From Nitrospirota bacterium (GTDB taxonomy: Bacteria; Nitrospirota; Thermodesulfovibrionia; SZUA-242): 64,000 bases of DNA. The position numbers were made by a program, and so were the translations under genes. The stretch spans positions 1-64,000 of the forward strand of contig JACRHH010000037.1 in NCBI GenBank assembly GCA_016212095.1. Direction: 5' to 3'. This document shows, piece by piece, positions 23,510 through 31,776 of the stretch. The notes beneath the pieces were generated by a model. It ran no database searches. It was not told where the DNA came from and saw only the letters and a list, made by a program, of their open reading frames with translations. Position 1 is the stretch's first letter. The number at the start of each line of letters is the position of its first letter.

Positions 23510-25189
23510 ATGAGAGGGGAGCATCGCGCTGCCTTCCTTGTTCAGTATGAAAAATCATCCGGAACAGGGAATTGCACCGTGAACGATACGATTGAAATGC
23601 ATAAGGATGGCGACAGGCGGCATTTGCAGGATGAGGGCAGGCGCGACGAGGATTACTTCAACCGCAGGATGCTGTTTCTGAATTCACTTCTTACAGAGAT
23701 AGGTTCGACGCTCGATCACCGGGCGATTCTGGCCAAGGGGGTTTCCGGCGCGGCATCGCTGCTTCGCGCCTGCGGCGGCTATGTGATGACCGCCGAAGGC
23801 GGCTCCCTGTCGTTCCCGTACATCTGCGCGCCGGACGATGAGCTTGCGGAGCTTGCATTCGACGATAATGATGAAAACCGGCGTGCCTTCGGATTCGAAA
23901 GCACTGTGATGATCGATGGCGAGCAAGGGTTTGCAGGCCTGCGGGAGCGGTTCTGGGAATGCGGCATCCAGGCGCTTCTGGCCATTCCGCTTGTTTCAGG
24001 GAAGATGTCTTTCGGCGCGATGGGCGTCTTCTCGCTCGATCCGGACAGGAAGTTTTCGGAGCGCGACACCGAACTGCTGAAGGTGCTGGCGCGCGGAATA
24101 GCCGTAGCCCTGAACAACAGCATACTTTTCGACGAGGTGCGCGACACGCAGCGGCAGTGGCAGGCCACTTTCGACTGCATAACAGACGCCATCATGATCC
24201 AGAACGAGGACGGCGTTATCCTTCGCGCCAACCAGTGGGCGGCCCAGCAGGCCGGCACGCGTCCCGGAGACATGGTCGGACGGCGCACCGACGAGATGTT
24301 TCCGGTTCCGAAGTCCGTAAAGGACGACCCATTCAAAAAGGCGATGGAAAGCGGCGAGCCCGTTTCGTTTGAGACCTCTTCCGGCGGGCGCGATTACATG
24401 GTGAGCGTATTCCCGGTTGAGTACCCGCGCGGAACCGGTCGGGCGTGCGTGCATGTGCGCAAGGACGTGACCGAACTGAAGCGTCTTCAGGCGCAGCTTT
24501 TCAACACCGAGAAGCTTCTTGCGATCGGCAGGCTTGTATCCGGCGTGGCGCACGAGATCAACAACCCCCTGACCGGCGTGATCGGGTATGCCGAGCTTCT
24601 GATGCGTAAAAGCGGCGGCGAGGGCGAACGCGAACTGAACAAGATTCTGGAGAGCGCGCTCAGGTGCAAGTCGATTGTGGAAAACCTGCTCACATTCTCG
24701 CGGCAGAGACCGCAGGACAGGCAGTGCGTGGTCATCAACAGCATCCTGGACAACACGCTCGATCTTCGCTCGTACTGGTTCCGCCAGAACCGGATCAATA
24801 TCGAACGCCATTATGGCGATGTTCCGGTTGTCATGGTGGCGTCGCAACAGATTCAGCAGGTTTTCCTGAACGTGGTGGAGAATGCCGAACAGGCCATAAA
24901 GGAAGCTCACGGAGCCGAAGGCGGCACGATAACGATTGAAACATTCCACGCCGGAGGCCGGGTACTGATAAGCATCAGCGACAACGGCTGCGGGATGCCG
25001 GATGATGTGGTGTCGAAGGTGTTCGATCCGTTCTTCAGCACGCGCGAGGTTGGCCAGGGCGTGGGGCTTGGGCTTTCCAGCTCCTACGGCATCGTGAAGG
25101 AACACGGCGGCGATATGCGCATCCAGAGCACGCAGGGCCAGGGATCGACCGTAATCATTGAACTCCCGGCGGCAAAGATAGGCATGTAG
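23510..25189 (+). CDS. Soluble GAF-PAS sensor histidine kinase
   Basis: The 559-residue protein has no membrane segment. Order: GAF (about 50-205), PAS (about 215-325, with ATFDCITDAIMIQNEDG), HisKA with H-box SGVAHEINNPLTGVIGYAELL, and HATPase with N-box NVVENAEQAI, ISDNGCGMPDD, and GVGLGLSSSYGIVKEHGG. GTG at 23579 is another possible start. It follows the HD-GYP regulator by 22 bp and is the natural kinase for both upstream receivers. It ends at an 11-bp palindrome. Confidence 0.93.
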   Translation: MRGEHRAAFLVQYEKSSGTGNCTVNDTIEMHKDGDRRHLQDEGRRDEDYFNRRMLFLNSLLTEIGSTLDHRAILAKGVSGAASLLRACGGYVMTAEGGSLSFPYICAPDDELAELAFDDNDENRRAFGFESTVMIDGEQGFAGLRERFWECGIQALLAIPLVSGKMSFGAMGVFSLDPDRKFSERDTELLKVLARGIAVALNNSILFDEVRDTQRQWQATFDCITDAIMIQNEDGVILRANQWAAQQAGTRPGDMVGRRTDEMFPVPKSVKDDPFKKAMESGEPVSFETSSGGRDYMVSVFPVEYPRGTGRACVHVRKDVTELKRLQAQLFNTEKLLAIGRLVSGVAHEINNPLTGVIGYAELLMRKSGGEGERELNKILESALRCKSIVENLLTFSRQRPQDRQCVVINSILDNTLDLRSYWFRQNRINIERHYGDVPVVMVASQQIQQVFLNVVENAEQAIKEAHGAEGGTITIETFHAGGRVLISISDNGCGMPDDVVSKVFDPFFSTREVGQGVGLGLSSSYGIVKEHGGDMRIQSTQGQGSTVIIELPAAKIGM

Positions 25190-25212
25190 AGACGCATTTG
25201 CAATGCGTCTCT
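25188..25212. repeat. 11-bp inverted repeat overlapping kinase stop (dispersed palindrome)
   Basis: AGAGACGCATT-TGC-AATGCGTCTCT, 11-bp perfect stem, starting in the stop codon of the histidine kinase gene. It can terminate the flagellar/signalling operon. The sequence resembles palindromes that many environmental genomes carry at gene ends; other palindromes in this window have the same placement. Confidence 0.7.
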
Positions 25213-25280
25213 GCCGGCGCGGCAAACAGCGCCACTTGCAGTGCATCCCCCGGTTTTTCGTCAATTGGTTAATATATCGG

Positions 25281-25982
25281 ATGACCGGAACAACCCAACC
25301 GTACAAACTGGTTCTATTCGACATCGATGGCACGCTGATAAGCACCGGCGGGGCCGGAACACGCTCGATGAGCCTCGCCTTCGAGGAACTCTTCGGCATA
25401 CCAAACGGATTTGCCGGACTGACGATGGCAGGCCGCACCGATCCGGCGATCATCCGCGACGGATTTTCCCGCCATGGCTTCGACTCATCCGACGGTTTTT
25501 ACAGCCGCTACGAGGCGGCGTATCTGCGCCATCTTGAGCGCGAGATTCTAGCAAGCCAAAACCGCCGCGTGATGCCTGGCATAGTCGAAATATTAGCGAA
25601 GCTGGCCGACGGGCCTGTTGCGGTTGGCCTGCTTACCGGCAACATGGAGGACGGCGCAATGATAAAACTTCAGGCGATGGGGCTTTGGAATTACTTCGCC
25701 TTCGGCGCATACGGCAGCGACCACGACGACAGAAACAGGCTTCTTGGCGTTGCGATGAAGCGCTACGAGAGCCTCCACGGCAAGCCCATTGAGCCGCGAG
25801 AGGTTATCGTTGTGGGCGACACTCCCAAGGATATTGAATGCTCGAAGCCGTTTGGGGCGGTGGCGGTGGCGGTGGCTACCGGGCCATATTCCAAAGACGC
25901 GCTTTCAGCCCACGCGCCGGATCATCTTTACGACGATCTTTCCAACACGGCGTCGTTTCTGGGCATTGTTGCAGGAAGTTAA
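25281..25982 (+). CDS. HAD-family phosphatase (phosphoglycolate phosphatase-like)
   Basis: The 233-residue protein has HAD motif I (LVLFDIDGTLISTGG, catalytic Asp pair), an alpha-helical cap (about 20-90), motif II (VGLLTGN), and motifs III/IV (REVIVVGDTPKDIECSK). This is the Gph/PGMB branch; the substrate cannot be assigned. The start at 25281 places motif I near residue 15 as expected; an upstream in-frame ATG at 25203 would lie in palindromic DNA. Confidence 0.88.
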   Translation: MTGTTQPYKLVLFDIDGTLISTGGAGTRSMSLAFEELFGIPNGFAGLTMAGRTDPAIIRDGFSRHGFDSSDGFYSRYEAAYLRHLEREILASQNRRVMPGIVEILAKLADGPVAVGLLTGNMEDGAMIKLQAMGLWNYFAFGAYGSDHDDRNRLLGVAMKRYESLHGKPIEPREVIVVGDTPKDIECSKPFGAVAVAVATGPYSKDALSAHAPDHLYDDLSNTASFLGIVAGS

Positions 25983-26004
25983 TAGAATTTTTACGGATCA
26001 AAAA

Positions 26005-26051
26005 CTCCCCCCAGCCCCCCTCATTGAGGGGGGAGGCTAAGCCGGGGGGAG
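26005..26051. repeat. Dispersed C/G-rich palindrome (copy A)
   Basis: ACTCCCCCC (about 26005-26013) pairs with GGGGGGAG (about 26044-26051). Inside, CCCCCC-TCATTGA-GGGGG (26016-26033) forms a second hairpin. The same loop TCATTGA and arms recur at 61466-61519. It lies between the HAD gene and fumC. Confidence 0.8.
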
Positions 26052-26080
26052 CGAGAAAAAACATCCGAGAGGACTTGCTA

Positions 26081-27460
26081 ATGAAATACAGAACAGAAAA
26101 AGACACGCTTGGCGAGGTCAGGGTTCCGGAAGACGCGCTCTTCGGCGCTCAGACCCAGCGGGCGATTGATAACTTCCCGATCAGCGGACTGACGCTTCCG
26201 CGCCGGTTCATAAGGGCGCAGGCGATAATAAAGCTTGCCGCGGCGCGGGCGAACCGCCGGGCCGGGGCGCTCGACGAAAAACGCGCCGCCGCAATCGAGC
26301 AGGCGGCGCAGGAGGTTGTTGACGGCCTGCACGACAGCCATTTCCGCGTTGACGTGTTTCAGGCCGGAGCCGGAACCTCGCAGAACATGAACGCAAACGA
26401 GGTTATCGCAAACCGGGCCAACGAGATTATGGGCGGCGCGCGCGGCGACCTTTCGCTATGCGGCCCGAACGATCATGTGAACATGGCGCAATCCACCAAT
26501 GACACCATCCCGTGCGCCATTCACATCTCGGTTGCCGAAGCGGTGAAGCACGACCTCATGCCAGCCATTTCCGCACTGCAAAAAACGCTTGCGAAAAAGG
26601 CCGCCGAGTTCATGCCGATTGTGAAATCCGGGCGCACCCACCTTCAAGACGCCGTGCCGATGCGGCTTGGACAGGAGTTTGCGGCGTGGGCGTCGGCTGT
26701 GAAGCGCGACATGGGCCGGATTGAACGCGCGGCGGAAACGCTTCTGGAACTCCCGCTTGGCGGAAACGCCGTCGGAACCGGCATAAACGCCCATCCGAAA
26801 TACCGCGCTTACGCCATCAAGGAAATCGCCAAAATTACAAAAATGCCGTTTAGACCCATGGAAAACATGTTCGAGGGCATCCAGAACGTGGTTGGCGCGC
26901 TTGAGCTTTCCTCGGCGCTTCGCGGTCTTGCTGTCACGCTTTCGCGCATCGCAAACGACGTGCGCCTGCTTGCCTCCGGCCCGCGCACCGGTCTTGCCGA
27001 ACTGTTGCTTCCGGCTGTTCAGCCCGGCTCGTCTATAATGCCGGGCAAGGTGAATCCGGTGATGCCGGAGATGCTGAACATGATCTGTATTCAGGTTGCA
27101 GGAAACGACGCGGCTGTCTCGATGGCCGCGCAGTCGGGCCAGCTTGAGCTGAACGTGATGATGCCGGTTATGGCGCATAACCTGCTGCAATCAATAACCA
27201 TTCTGGCCAACGGCGCGTCGGCGTTCAACACGCGATGCCTTGCCGGGCTGAAGGCCGACAAAAAACAGTGCGCCCAGTGGATGGGCCGAAGCCTAGCCAT
27301 CGCCACGGCGCTCAATCCGGCAATAGGCTACCACAAGGCAGCCGCCGTATCGAAGCGCGCCCACGCCGAGAACAAGACGGTGCTTGAGGTGGTGGTGGAA
27401 CAGGGCATTCTGCCTGAGGCGGAGGCGAAGAAGCTGCTCGATCCGGAGCGGCTGGTGTGA
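26081..27460 (+). CDS. fumC: Class II fumarate hydratase
   Basis: The 459-residue protein matches FumC: MKYRTEKDTLGEVRVPEDALFGAQTQRA, the first signature SGRTHLQDAVP, NAVGTGIN and the superfamily signature GSSIMPGKVNPV (about 313-324). It interconverts fumarate and malate without an iron cluster. The ATG at 26081 is preferred because the upstream open frame passes through the palindromic repeat. It stands alone, with no other TCA-cycle gene beside it. Aspartase and argininosuccinate lyase are related, but the SGRTHLQDA and SSIMPGKVNP pattern fits fumarase best. Confidence 0.93.
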   Translation: MKYRTEKDTLGEVRVPEDALFGAQTQRAIDNFPISGLTLPRRFIRAQAIIKLAAARANRRAGALDEKRAAAIEQAAQEVVDGLHDSHFRVDVFQAGAGTSQNMNANEVIANRANEIMGGARGDLSLCGPNDHVNMAQSTNDTIPCAIHISVAEAVKHDLMPAISALQKTLAKKAAEFMPIVKSGRTHLQDAVPMRLGQEFAAWASAVKRDMGRIERAAETLLELPLGGNAVGTGINAHPKYRAYAIKEIAKITKMPFRPMENMFEGIQNVVGALELSSALRGLAVTLSRIANDVRLLASGPRTGLAELLLPAVQPGSSIMPGKVNPVMPEMLNMICIQVAGNDAAVSMAAQSGQLELNVMMPVMAHNLLQSITILANGASAFNTRCLAGLKADKKQCAQWMGRSLAIATALNPAIGYHKAAAVSKRAHAENKTVLEVVVEQGILPEAEAKKLLDPERLV

Positions 27461-27505
27461 TGCGACGAGTGGTATAATTATTCCATTATTTGCAGGAGGT
27501 TATCG

Positions 27506-27751
27506 ATGCAATCAGTCAGCTTGAATCTTGATCCAGGCGTTTTGAAAACCATAAAATCCAGGGCGATGGCTGCCAATGTGCCGGTTGCAAAAATCCTGCG
27601 TGACGCGGTTGATTTATACCTGAAAGAAGATGAAAAGCGTGCAGCCAAGTTGCGCGTGCTTGAATGCCTGAAGGAAAAACCCTTTGGTGGGATGAGCCAG
27701 TGGGACAAGCATCACGAGGAAAGGACAGGCGCTGATGCTTGCAGGCGTTGA
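27506..27751 (+). CDS. VapB-type ribbon-helix-helix antitoxin (partner toxin is broken)
   Basis: The 81-residue protein begins MQSVSLNLDPGVLKTIKSRAMAANVPVAKILRDAVDLYLKEDE, a CopG/ribbon-helix-helix DNA-binding fold, followed by a Lys/Glu-rich toxin-binding tail. AGGAGG lies just upstream of the ATG. The next reading frame starts like a PIN-domain VapC toxin but stops after 18 codons, so the antitoxin may be an orphan. Its last codons overlap that start. Confidence 0.75.
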   Translation: MQSVSLNLDPGVLKTIKSRAMAANVPVAKILRDAVDLYLKEDEKRAAKLRVLECLKEKPFGGMSQWDKHHEERTGADACRR

Positions 27752-27791
27752 CACCGGTTTCTTCTTTGCGACGGGCGGTTTAGCGCTCTGA
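27735..27791 (+). pseudogene. Truncated VapC (PIN-domain) toxin, N-terminal 18 codons
   Basis: ATG at 27735, overlapping the vapB end, encodes MLAGVDTGFFFATGGLAL and then TGA. The V-D-T-G-F-F-F-A stretch is the first strand of PIN-domain toxins, with the first catalytic Asp. The remaining ~110 residues are absent, and the frame runs directly into the DNA-ligase N-terminus. A deletion that joined vapC codon ~13 to the ligase 5' end explains this. Confidence 0.7.
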
Positions 27792-29557
27792 ACTTCTCCA
27801 CCCTCATCTCATGCTTCGAACGTATCGAGGCCACCAGCAAGCGCTTGGAGATGTTCGATATTCTGGCCGACCTCTTCCGGCAGGCCGCGCCGGACGAGAT
27901 AGATAAAATAATCTACCTCTCGCAGGGGCAACTGCTTCCGCCGTATCGCGGGCTGGAAACCGGCATGTCGGCCAAACTCATGTTGCGCGCCGTTGCCGAT
28001 GCTTCCGGCCATTCCGTGGCGGAGGTTGAAAAGGCCTACGACAATAGCGGCGACATGGGCGACACCGCCGAGAAACTGCTTTCAGCGCGCAGGCCGAGGC
28101 AGCCTGTTTCGTTGTTTGATGCCATCAGCGAGCCGCCGCGCGCCGAAACCGTGGGCGAGGTTTACGCGATTTTGATGGAAATCGCCCGGACTTCCGGGGC
28201 CGGAAGCGTGGAGAGAAAAATCAGCCTCACCTCCGATCTGCTTTCAGCCGTCTCGCCGGTTGAGGCGAAGCATATCTCGCGCTTTGTCGTTGGAAAACTG
28301 CGGCTTGGCGTTGGCGATCCGACGGTGCTTGAGGCGCTTGCCATTACGCACGGCGGGCGCGAGCACAAGCAGGAGCTTGAACGAGCCTACAACAACTGCT
28401 GCGACCTTGGGCTTGTGGCAACCACGCTTCTGAGCGCCGGCATGGACGGCGTGAACAGGATGCATATCCGCGCAGGAACGCCCATCCGCATGGCGCTTTG
28501 CGAGCGCGTAAGCTCGGCGGATGAGATAATCGCCAGGATGGGAAGCGCGGCTGTCGAGGCCAAATACGACGGATTCCGCATTCAGGCGCATATAACCGGC
28601 GGCGATGTGGAGATGTTTTCGCGCAATCTGGAGCGCACAACCGGCATGTTTCCGGAAATCGCCGAGGCCCTGCTGGCGCATCTGAAGGCAGAATCTGCTG
28701 TGATCGAGGGCGAGGCGATGGCGTTTGACGAGATCACCGGCGAACTGCTTCCGTTTCAGGTGACCATTCAGCGCAAGCGAAAGCACGACATCGGCGAGAT
28801 GGCCGAGAAATTCCCGCTTCGTTTTTACGCGTTCGACCTTTTGTATCTAAACGGCGAGGATTTGACCGGCTTGCCGTTTGTCGAGCGGCGCAATCTGCTT
28901 GAAAGCGTGATCGTTCCCAACTCGGTCATCACAACGTCGGAGATGTTCATAACCGAGCGGCCCGAAGAGATAACGCGGGCGTTCGAATCGGCCATAGGGC
29001 GAGGGCTTGAGGGGCTGGTTGTTAAGCGGCCTGATTCCGGCTACACCGCGGGCGCGCGAAACTTCAACTGGATAAAGCTCAAACGCAGCTACCGGGCCGA
29101 ACTTTCGGACAGCGTGGATTTATGCATCGTTGGCTATTTCCTTGGGCGCGGCTCGCGCGCAAAATTTGGCATCGGCGGCGTTCTGGCGGCTGTTTACGAT
29201 GAGGAAGCCGACATGTTCCGGACTGTAACCAAGATTGGCAGCGGTTTCAGCGAGGACGAGCTTGCGGATATAAAGAAGATGCTGGACGTAACCGCGCTTT
29301 CGCACCGCCATCCGCGTGTTGATTCCGCCATCGAGGCCGACGTCTGGGTTGAGCCTCGCCATGTAATAAAAGTGACCGCCGACGAGCTTACGCGCTCGCA
29401 GCTTCACACCGCAGGGCGCGACGAAACCGGAACCGGATTTGCGCTACGGTTTCCGCGATTTGTGGGCGAACTCCGCACCGACAAGCGCCCGGAGGACGCA
29501 ACCACGGTGCGGGAAATCGTGCGGCTGTACGAGATGCAGGGGGCAGCAGCGCCGTAG
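27788..29557 (+). CDS. LigB-type (archaeal-like) ATP-dependent DNA ligase
   Basis: About 589 residues if begun at CTG 27788. N-terminal DNA-binding domain; adenylation domain with the nucleotidyl-transfer Lys in EAKYDGFRIQ (about residue 259), RNLE and EGEAMAFD, F-Y-A-F-D-L-L-YLNGE and GLVVKRP; then an OB domain with NWIKLKRSY. Homologs begin M-x-F-x-x-L...F..IE.T..R..M; here that stretch (NFSTLISCFERIEATSKRLEM) is in frame but has no ATG, GTG or TTG before TTG 27845. CTG at 27788 would give M-N-F-S-T-L exactly. If TTG 27845 or ATG 27851 is used, the first helix is lost. Confidence 0.9.
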   Translation: MNFSTLISCFERIEATSKRLEMFDILADLFRQAAPDEIDKIIYLSQGQLLPPYRGLETGMSAKLMLRAVADASGHSVAEVEKAYDNSGDMGDTAEKLLSARRPRQPVSLFDAISEPPRAETVGEVYAILMEIARTSGAGSVERKISLTSDLLSAVSPVEAKHISRFVVGKLRLGVGDPTVLEALAITHGGREHKQELERAYNNCCDLGLVATTLLSAGMDGVNRMHIRAGTPIRMALCERVSSADEIIARMGSAAVEAKYDGFRIQAHITGGDVEMFSRNLERTTGMFPEIAEALLAHLKAESAVIEGEAMAFDEITGELLPFQVTIQRKRKHDIGEMAEKFPLRFYAFDLLYLNGEDLTGLPFVERRNLLESVIVPNSVITTSEMFITERPEEITRAFESAIGRGLEGLVVKRPDSGYTAGARNFNWIKLKRSYRAELSDSVDLCIVGYFLGRGSRAKFGIGGVLAAVYDEEADMFRTVTKIGSGFSEDELADIKKMLDVTALSHRHPRVDSAIEADVWVEPRHVIKVTADELTRSQLHTAGRDETGTGFALRFPRFVGELRTDKRPEDATTVREIVRLYEMQGAAAP

Positions 29558-29587
29558 CAATATCGGACGGTTCGCGAACCGCCCCTA
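29557..29587. repeat. Palindrome after ligase gene
   Basis: CGGTTCGCGAACCG (29568-29581) is a 14-base perfect palindrome followed by CCCCTAC. It resembles the element at 39026-39067 (GGGCGAAC-GGCC-GTTCGCCC...CCCCTAC), suggesting one dispersed family. Confidence 0.65.
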
Positions 29588-29591
29588 CGTG

Positions 29592-29966
29592 TCACGCCAA
29601 AACCGCCTCATCCTGATTCACCACCAGAAACAACGCCATGCTTCCCCTGTCGTCGTAATCGAAGGCAACGGTTTCACGCACAAGAACCGACACCGTGTAC
29701 GCCAGATCGTCGAGCTTCTCCTTCAGCCCTGCTTCCGTCCGATCCTCAAGGTCGTAGAGTTCCAGGATGTCCACAATCTCCTCGATGTCGTCGGTCTGAT
29801 AAGATTCCAGCGTTATCCGTCCGGAATGTGCCGAATTGGCCGAATTGGCCAAGCTGGCCGAACTGGCCGAACTGGCCAAACTGGCGTTCAGGCGCTTTAT
29901 CGCGTTTTCTATCTGAAACTTCACCCTCTGAAGGCACACGTTGTAAATTTTCGCGTCGTCGTCCAT
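29592..29966 (-). CDS. Hypothetical protein with nonapeptide-DNA tandem repeat
   Basis: The 124-residue protein begins MDDDAKIYNVCLQRVKFQIENAIKRLNA, then a low-complexity S/A/L/N run (about 29-47), then TLESYQTDDIEEIVDILELYDLEDRTEAGLKEKLDDLAYTVSVLVRETVAFDYDDRG...LFLVVNQ. The start at 29966 has GAGGTGG upstream. The low-complexity part is encoded by six 9-bp units. I do not recognise the family; the acidic helical C-terminal half suggests a small cytoplasmic protein. It converges on the ligase and diverges from an NtrC-type regulator. Confidence 0.65.
   Translation of the reverse strand: MDDDAKIYNVCLQRVKFQIENAIKRLNASLASSASSASLANSANSAHSGRITLESYQTDDIEEIVDILELYDLEDRTEAGLKEKLDDLAYTVSVLVRETVAFDYDDRGSMALFLVVNQDEAVLA
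29830..29883. repeat. Six 9-bp tandem repeat units within a gene
   Basis: Units read gccgaattg (twice), gccaagctg, gccgaactg (twice), gccaaactg. The period preserves reading frame, so unit gain or loss would change the protein by three residues each. It looks like a young, variable-number repeat. Confidence 0.9.
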
Positions 29967-30127
29967 GTCAAGCCACCTCGTTTTAATGTCAGCCGTCGTC
30001 GGCTTCCAACATAGAGCAACCGGCGTGCCATATCGCAAACAGCCTGAATACGCCATTTCCAGGCCGATGGCGGATATGTGTAGATAATATATTTATCAAG
30101 TTGTATGTTATATGCACAGGACGCAAC

Positions 30128-31471
30128 ATGGAAACAGTATCATTGCTCGCAACAGACCCAACCTTGGCCGCGGAGCTTGCCGCTGTTTTGCCGCCGGACA
30201 TGAAAATCGCTGATGCGGTGACGGAGAATGACTGTCTGGCGGTATTTTTCGACATCGACAGCGTAAAGCCCGGCGAGATCAAACGGCTTGGCCACCGGCA
30301 TTTCATTGTTGCAATAACGAAACATCGGCAGACCGGGCCGGTTATGGAGGCCACGGCGCTTGGCGCATACGAGGTTCTGCACAGGCCGCTTGAGCGAGGC
30401 GCGGTGCAATCGCTGCTTGAGGAAATGCGGGCATTGCGCGCCGAGACCGGCGACGCCATGCCGCTTTCGCATCTTCCGCCCGCGCCCACATGCGCCATTG
30501 TCGGCGGCTCGCCGGAAGTGATGGACGTATGCAAGCGGCTTGCGCGGCTGTCGCAGGTTGACGCGCCGGTGCTGATAACCGGCGAAACCGGAACAGGCAA
30601 GGAGCTTATCGCCGAAACCATCGCGCAGATGTCGTCGCGGTTTGGAAAGCCTTTTGTGGTTGTAAACTGCGCGGCCATGCCGGAGGCGCTGCTTGAGTCG
30701 GAACTGTTCGGATTCGAGAAGGGGTCGTTCACCGGAGCAACGGCCCCGAAGGAGGGCTTGTTCAAGATCGCCGACGAGGGCTGCGCGTTTCTGGATGAAA
30801 TCGGAGAGCTTCCGCTTCCGATCCAGGCCAAGCTGCTTCGTTTTTTGCAAACCCAGACGTTCTACCCCATTGGTGGAACGAGGGAGACGCACGTTAATGT
30901 GCGGGTTCTGTCGGCCACGCACCGCAACCTTGAGCAGATGGCGCGGGCCGGAACCTTCCGGGAAGACCTGTTTCACAGGCTTCGCGTAACAACAATCCAC
31001 ATTCCGCCGCTTCGGGAGCGCAAGGGCGACATCCTGCCGCTGGTGCTATTTTTCCTGAACCGCTACCGGCATACGGCCCCGCTTGAGATCGCGGGTTTTT
31101 CACGAAAATTCCTCGAACGGCTGGAGTCGCACGGCTGGCCGGGCAACATCCGCGAACTCGAAAACACGCTCCGCTCCGCGCTTGCGCTCGCAAAAACGCC
31201 ATATCTTTCAACGCACGAGCTTGGCGGCCTGAGCAGGCACGCCGCGTTATCGGAAAACGACGGCAATGCTGAATTGCTTGCGCCTCACGTCATAGCGCTT
31301 GCAAAGCGCTTGCTGGCCGGCGGCGAGGCGGACATTCACGGCAAGCTGCATCGGGAGGTTGACGCCGCGCTGATCGCGGCTGTCATGTCGCATGTTGGAG
31401 AAAACCAGTCGGAAGCCGCGCGGCTGCTTGGAATCAGCAGGCTTACGCTGAGGAAAAAGCTGAGGCGGTAG
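30128..31471 (+). CDS. Sigma54-dependent NtrC-type regulator with pseudo-receiver
   Basis: The 447-residue protein has three parts. Residues 1-115 have a receiver-like outline (FDIDSVKPGEIKRLGH, then HRPLERG) but lack the N-terminal acidic pair. The AAA+ domain (about 120-350) has Walker A GETGTGKE, the sigma54 loop GSFTGA (family usually GAFTGA), LDEIGELPL and RLRVTTIHIPPLRERKGDI. The C-terminal Fis-like HTH is SEAARLLGISRLTLRKKL. It activates sigma54 promoters, but with no phospho-acceptor confirmed its trigger is unclear. Start at 30128, since earlier Met codons lie in an AT-rich promoter-like stretch. Confidence 0.9.
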   Translation: METVSLLATDPTLAAELAAVLPPDMKIADAVTENDCLAVFFDIDSVKPGEIKRLGHRHFIVAITKHRQTGPVMEATALGAYEVLHRPLERGAVQSLLEEMRALRAETGDAMPLSHLPPAPTCAIVGGSPEVMDVCKRLARLSQVDAPVLITGETGTGKELIAETIAQMSSRFGKPFVVVNCAAMPEALLESELFGFEKGSFTGATAPKEGLFKIADEGCAFLDEIGELPLPIQAKLLRFLQTQTFYPIGGTRETHVNVRVLSATHRNLEQMARAGTFREDLFHRLRVTTIHIPPLRERKGDILPLVLFFLNRYRHTAPLEIAGFSRKFLERLESHGWPGNIRELENTLRSALALAKTPYLSTHELGGLSRHAALSENDGNAELLAPHVIALAKRLLAGGEADIHGKLHREVDAALIAAVMSHVGENQSEAARLLGISRLTLRKKLRR

Positions 31472-31476
31472 TACGC

Positions 31477-31776
31477 TCATTCAACTCCAAGCGCCTGTTC
31501 TGTCTTTGCCGGATTACGGCGCAAATCGAGAATTCTGTAAACAACAACCGCACGCTTTTCGTCAATTTTGTAATAAACAGCGTAAGGAAACCTTTTTGAA
31601 AGCAGACGATGATAGCCGAAAACCTGCATGTGAATTCCGCCGTAAAGCGTCAATGAGTCTATGTCGGAAAAAAGCGAATCAAAAAAATACTCGCCGACGC
31701 CTTCTCCCTGCTTTTCGTAAAACAATCGCCCCTGATGCAAATCGTCCAGAGCCGAAGAAAGCAACCGGATTTTCAT
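31477..31776 (-). CDS. RelE/ParE-family toxin (second TA pair)
   Basis: The 99-residue protein starts MKIRLLSSALDDLHQGRLFYEKQGEGVGEYFFDSLFSDI, has YGYHRLLSKRFPYAVYYKIDEKRAVVVYRILDLRRNP at the end and so fits the ParE/RelE fold. The start at 31776 overlaps the antitoxin stop by ATGA. Its C-terminal R-x-L-D-L-R-R-N-P is the usual position of catalytic or contact residues. It belongs to the same superfamily as the cassette at 2.0-2.6 kb but is clearly diverged. Confidence 0.85.
   Translation of the reverse strand: MKIRLLSSALDDLHQGRLFYEKQGEGVGEYFFDSLFSDIDSLTLYGGIHMQVFGYHRLLSKRFPYAVYYKIDEKRAVVVYRILDLRRNPAKTEQALGVE

Noticed and set aside
24000-25450. Long antisense open frame (minus) across the histidine kinase gene
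   Set aside because: Common in GC-rich DNA; it is the shadow of a well-supported kinase and has no family pattern.
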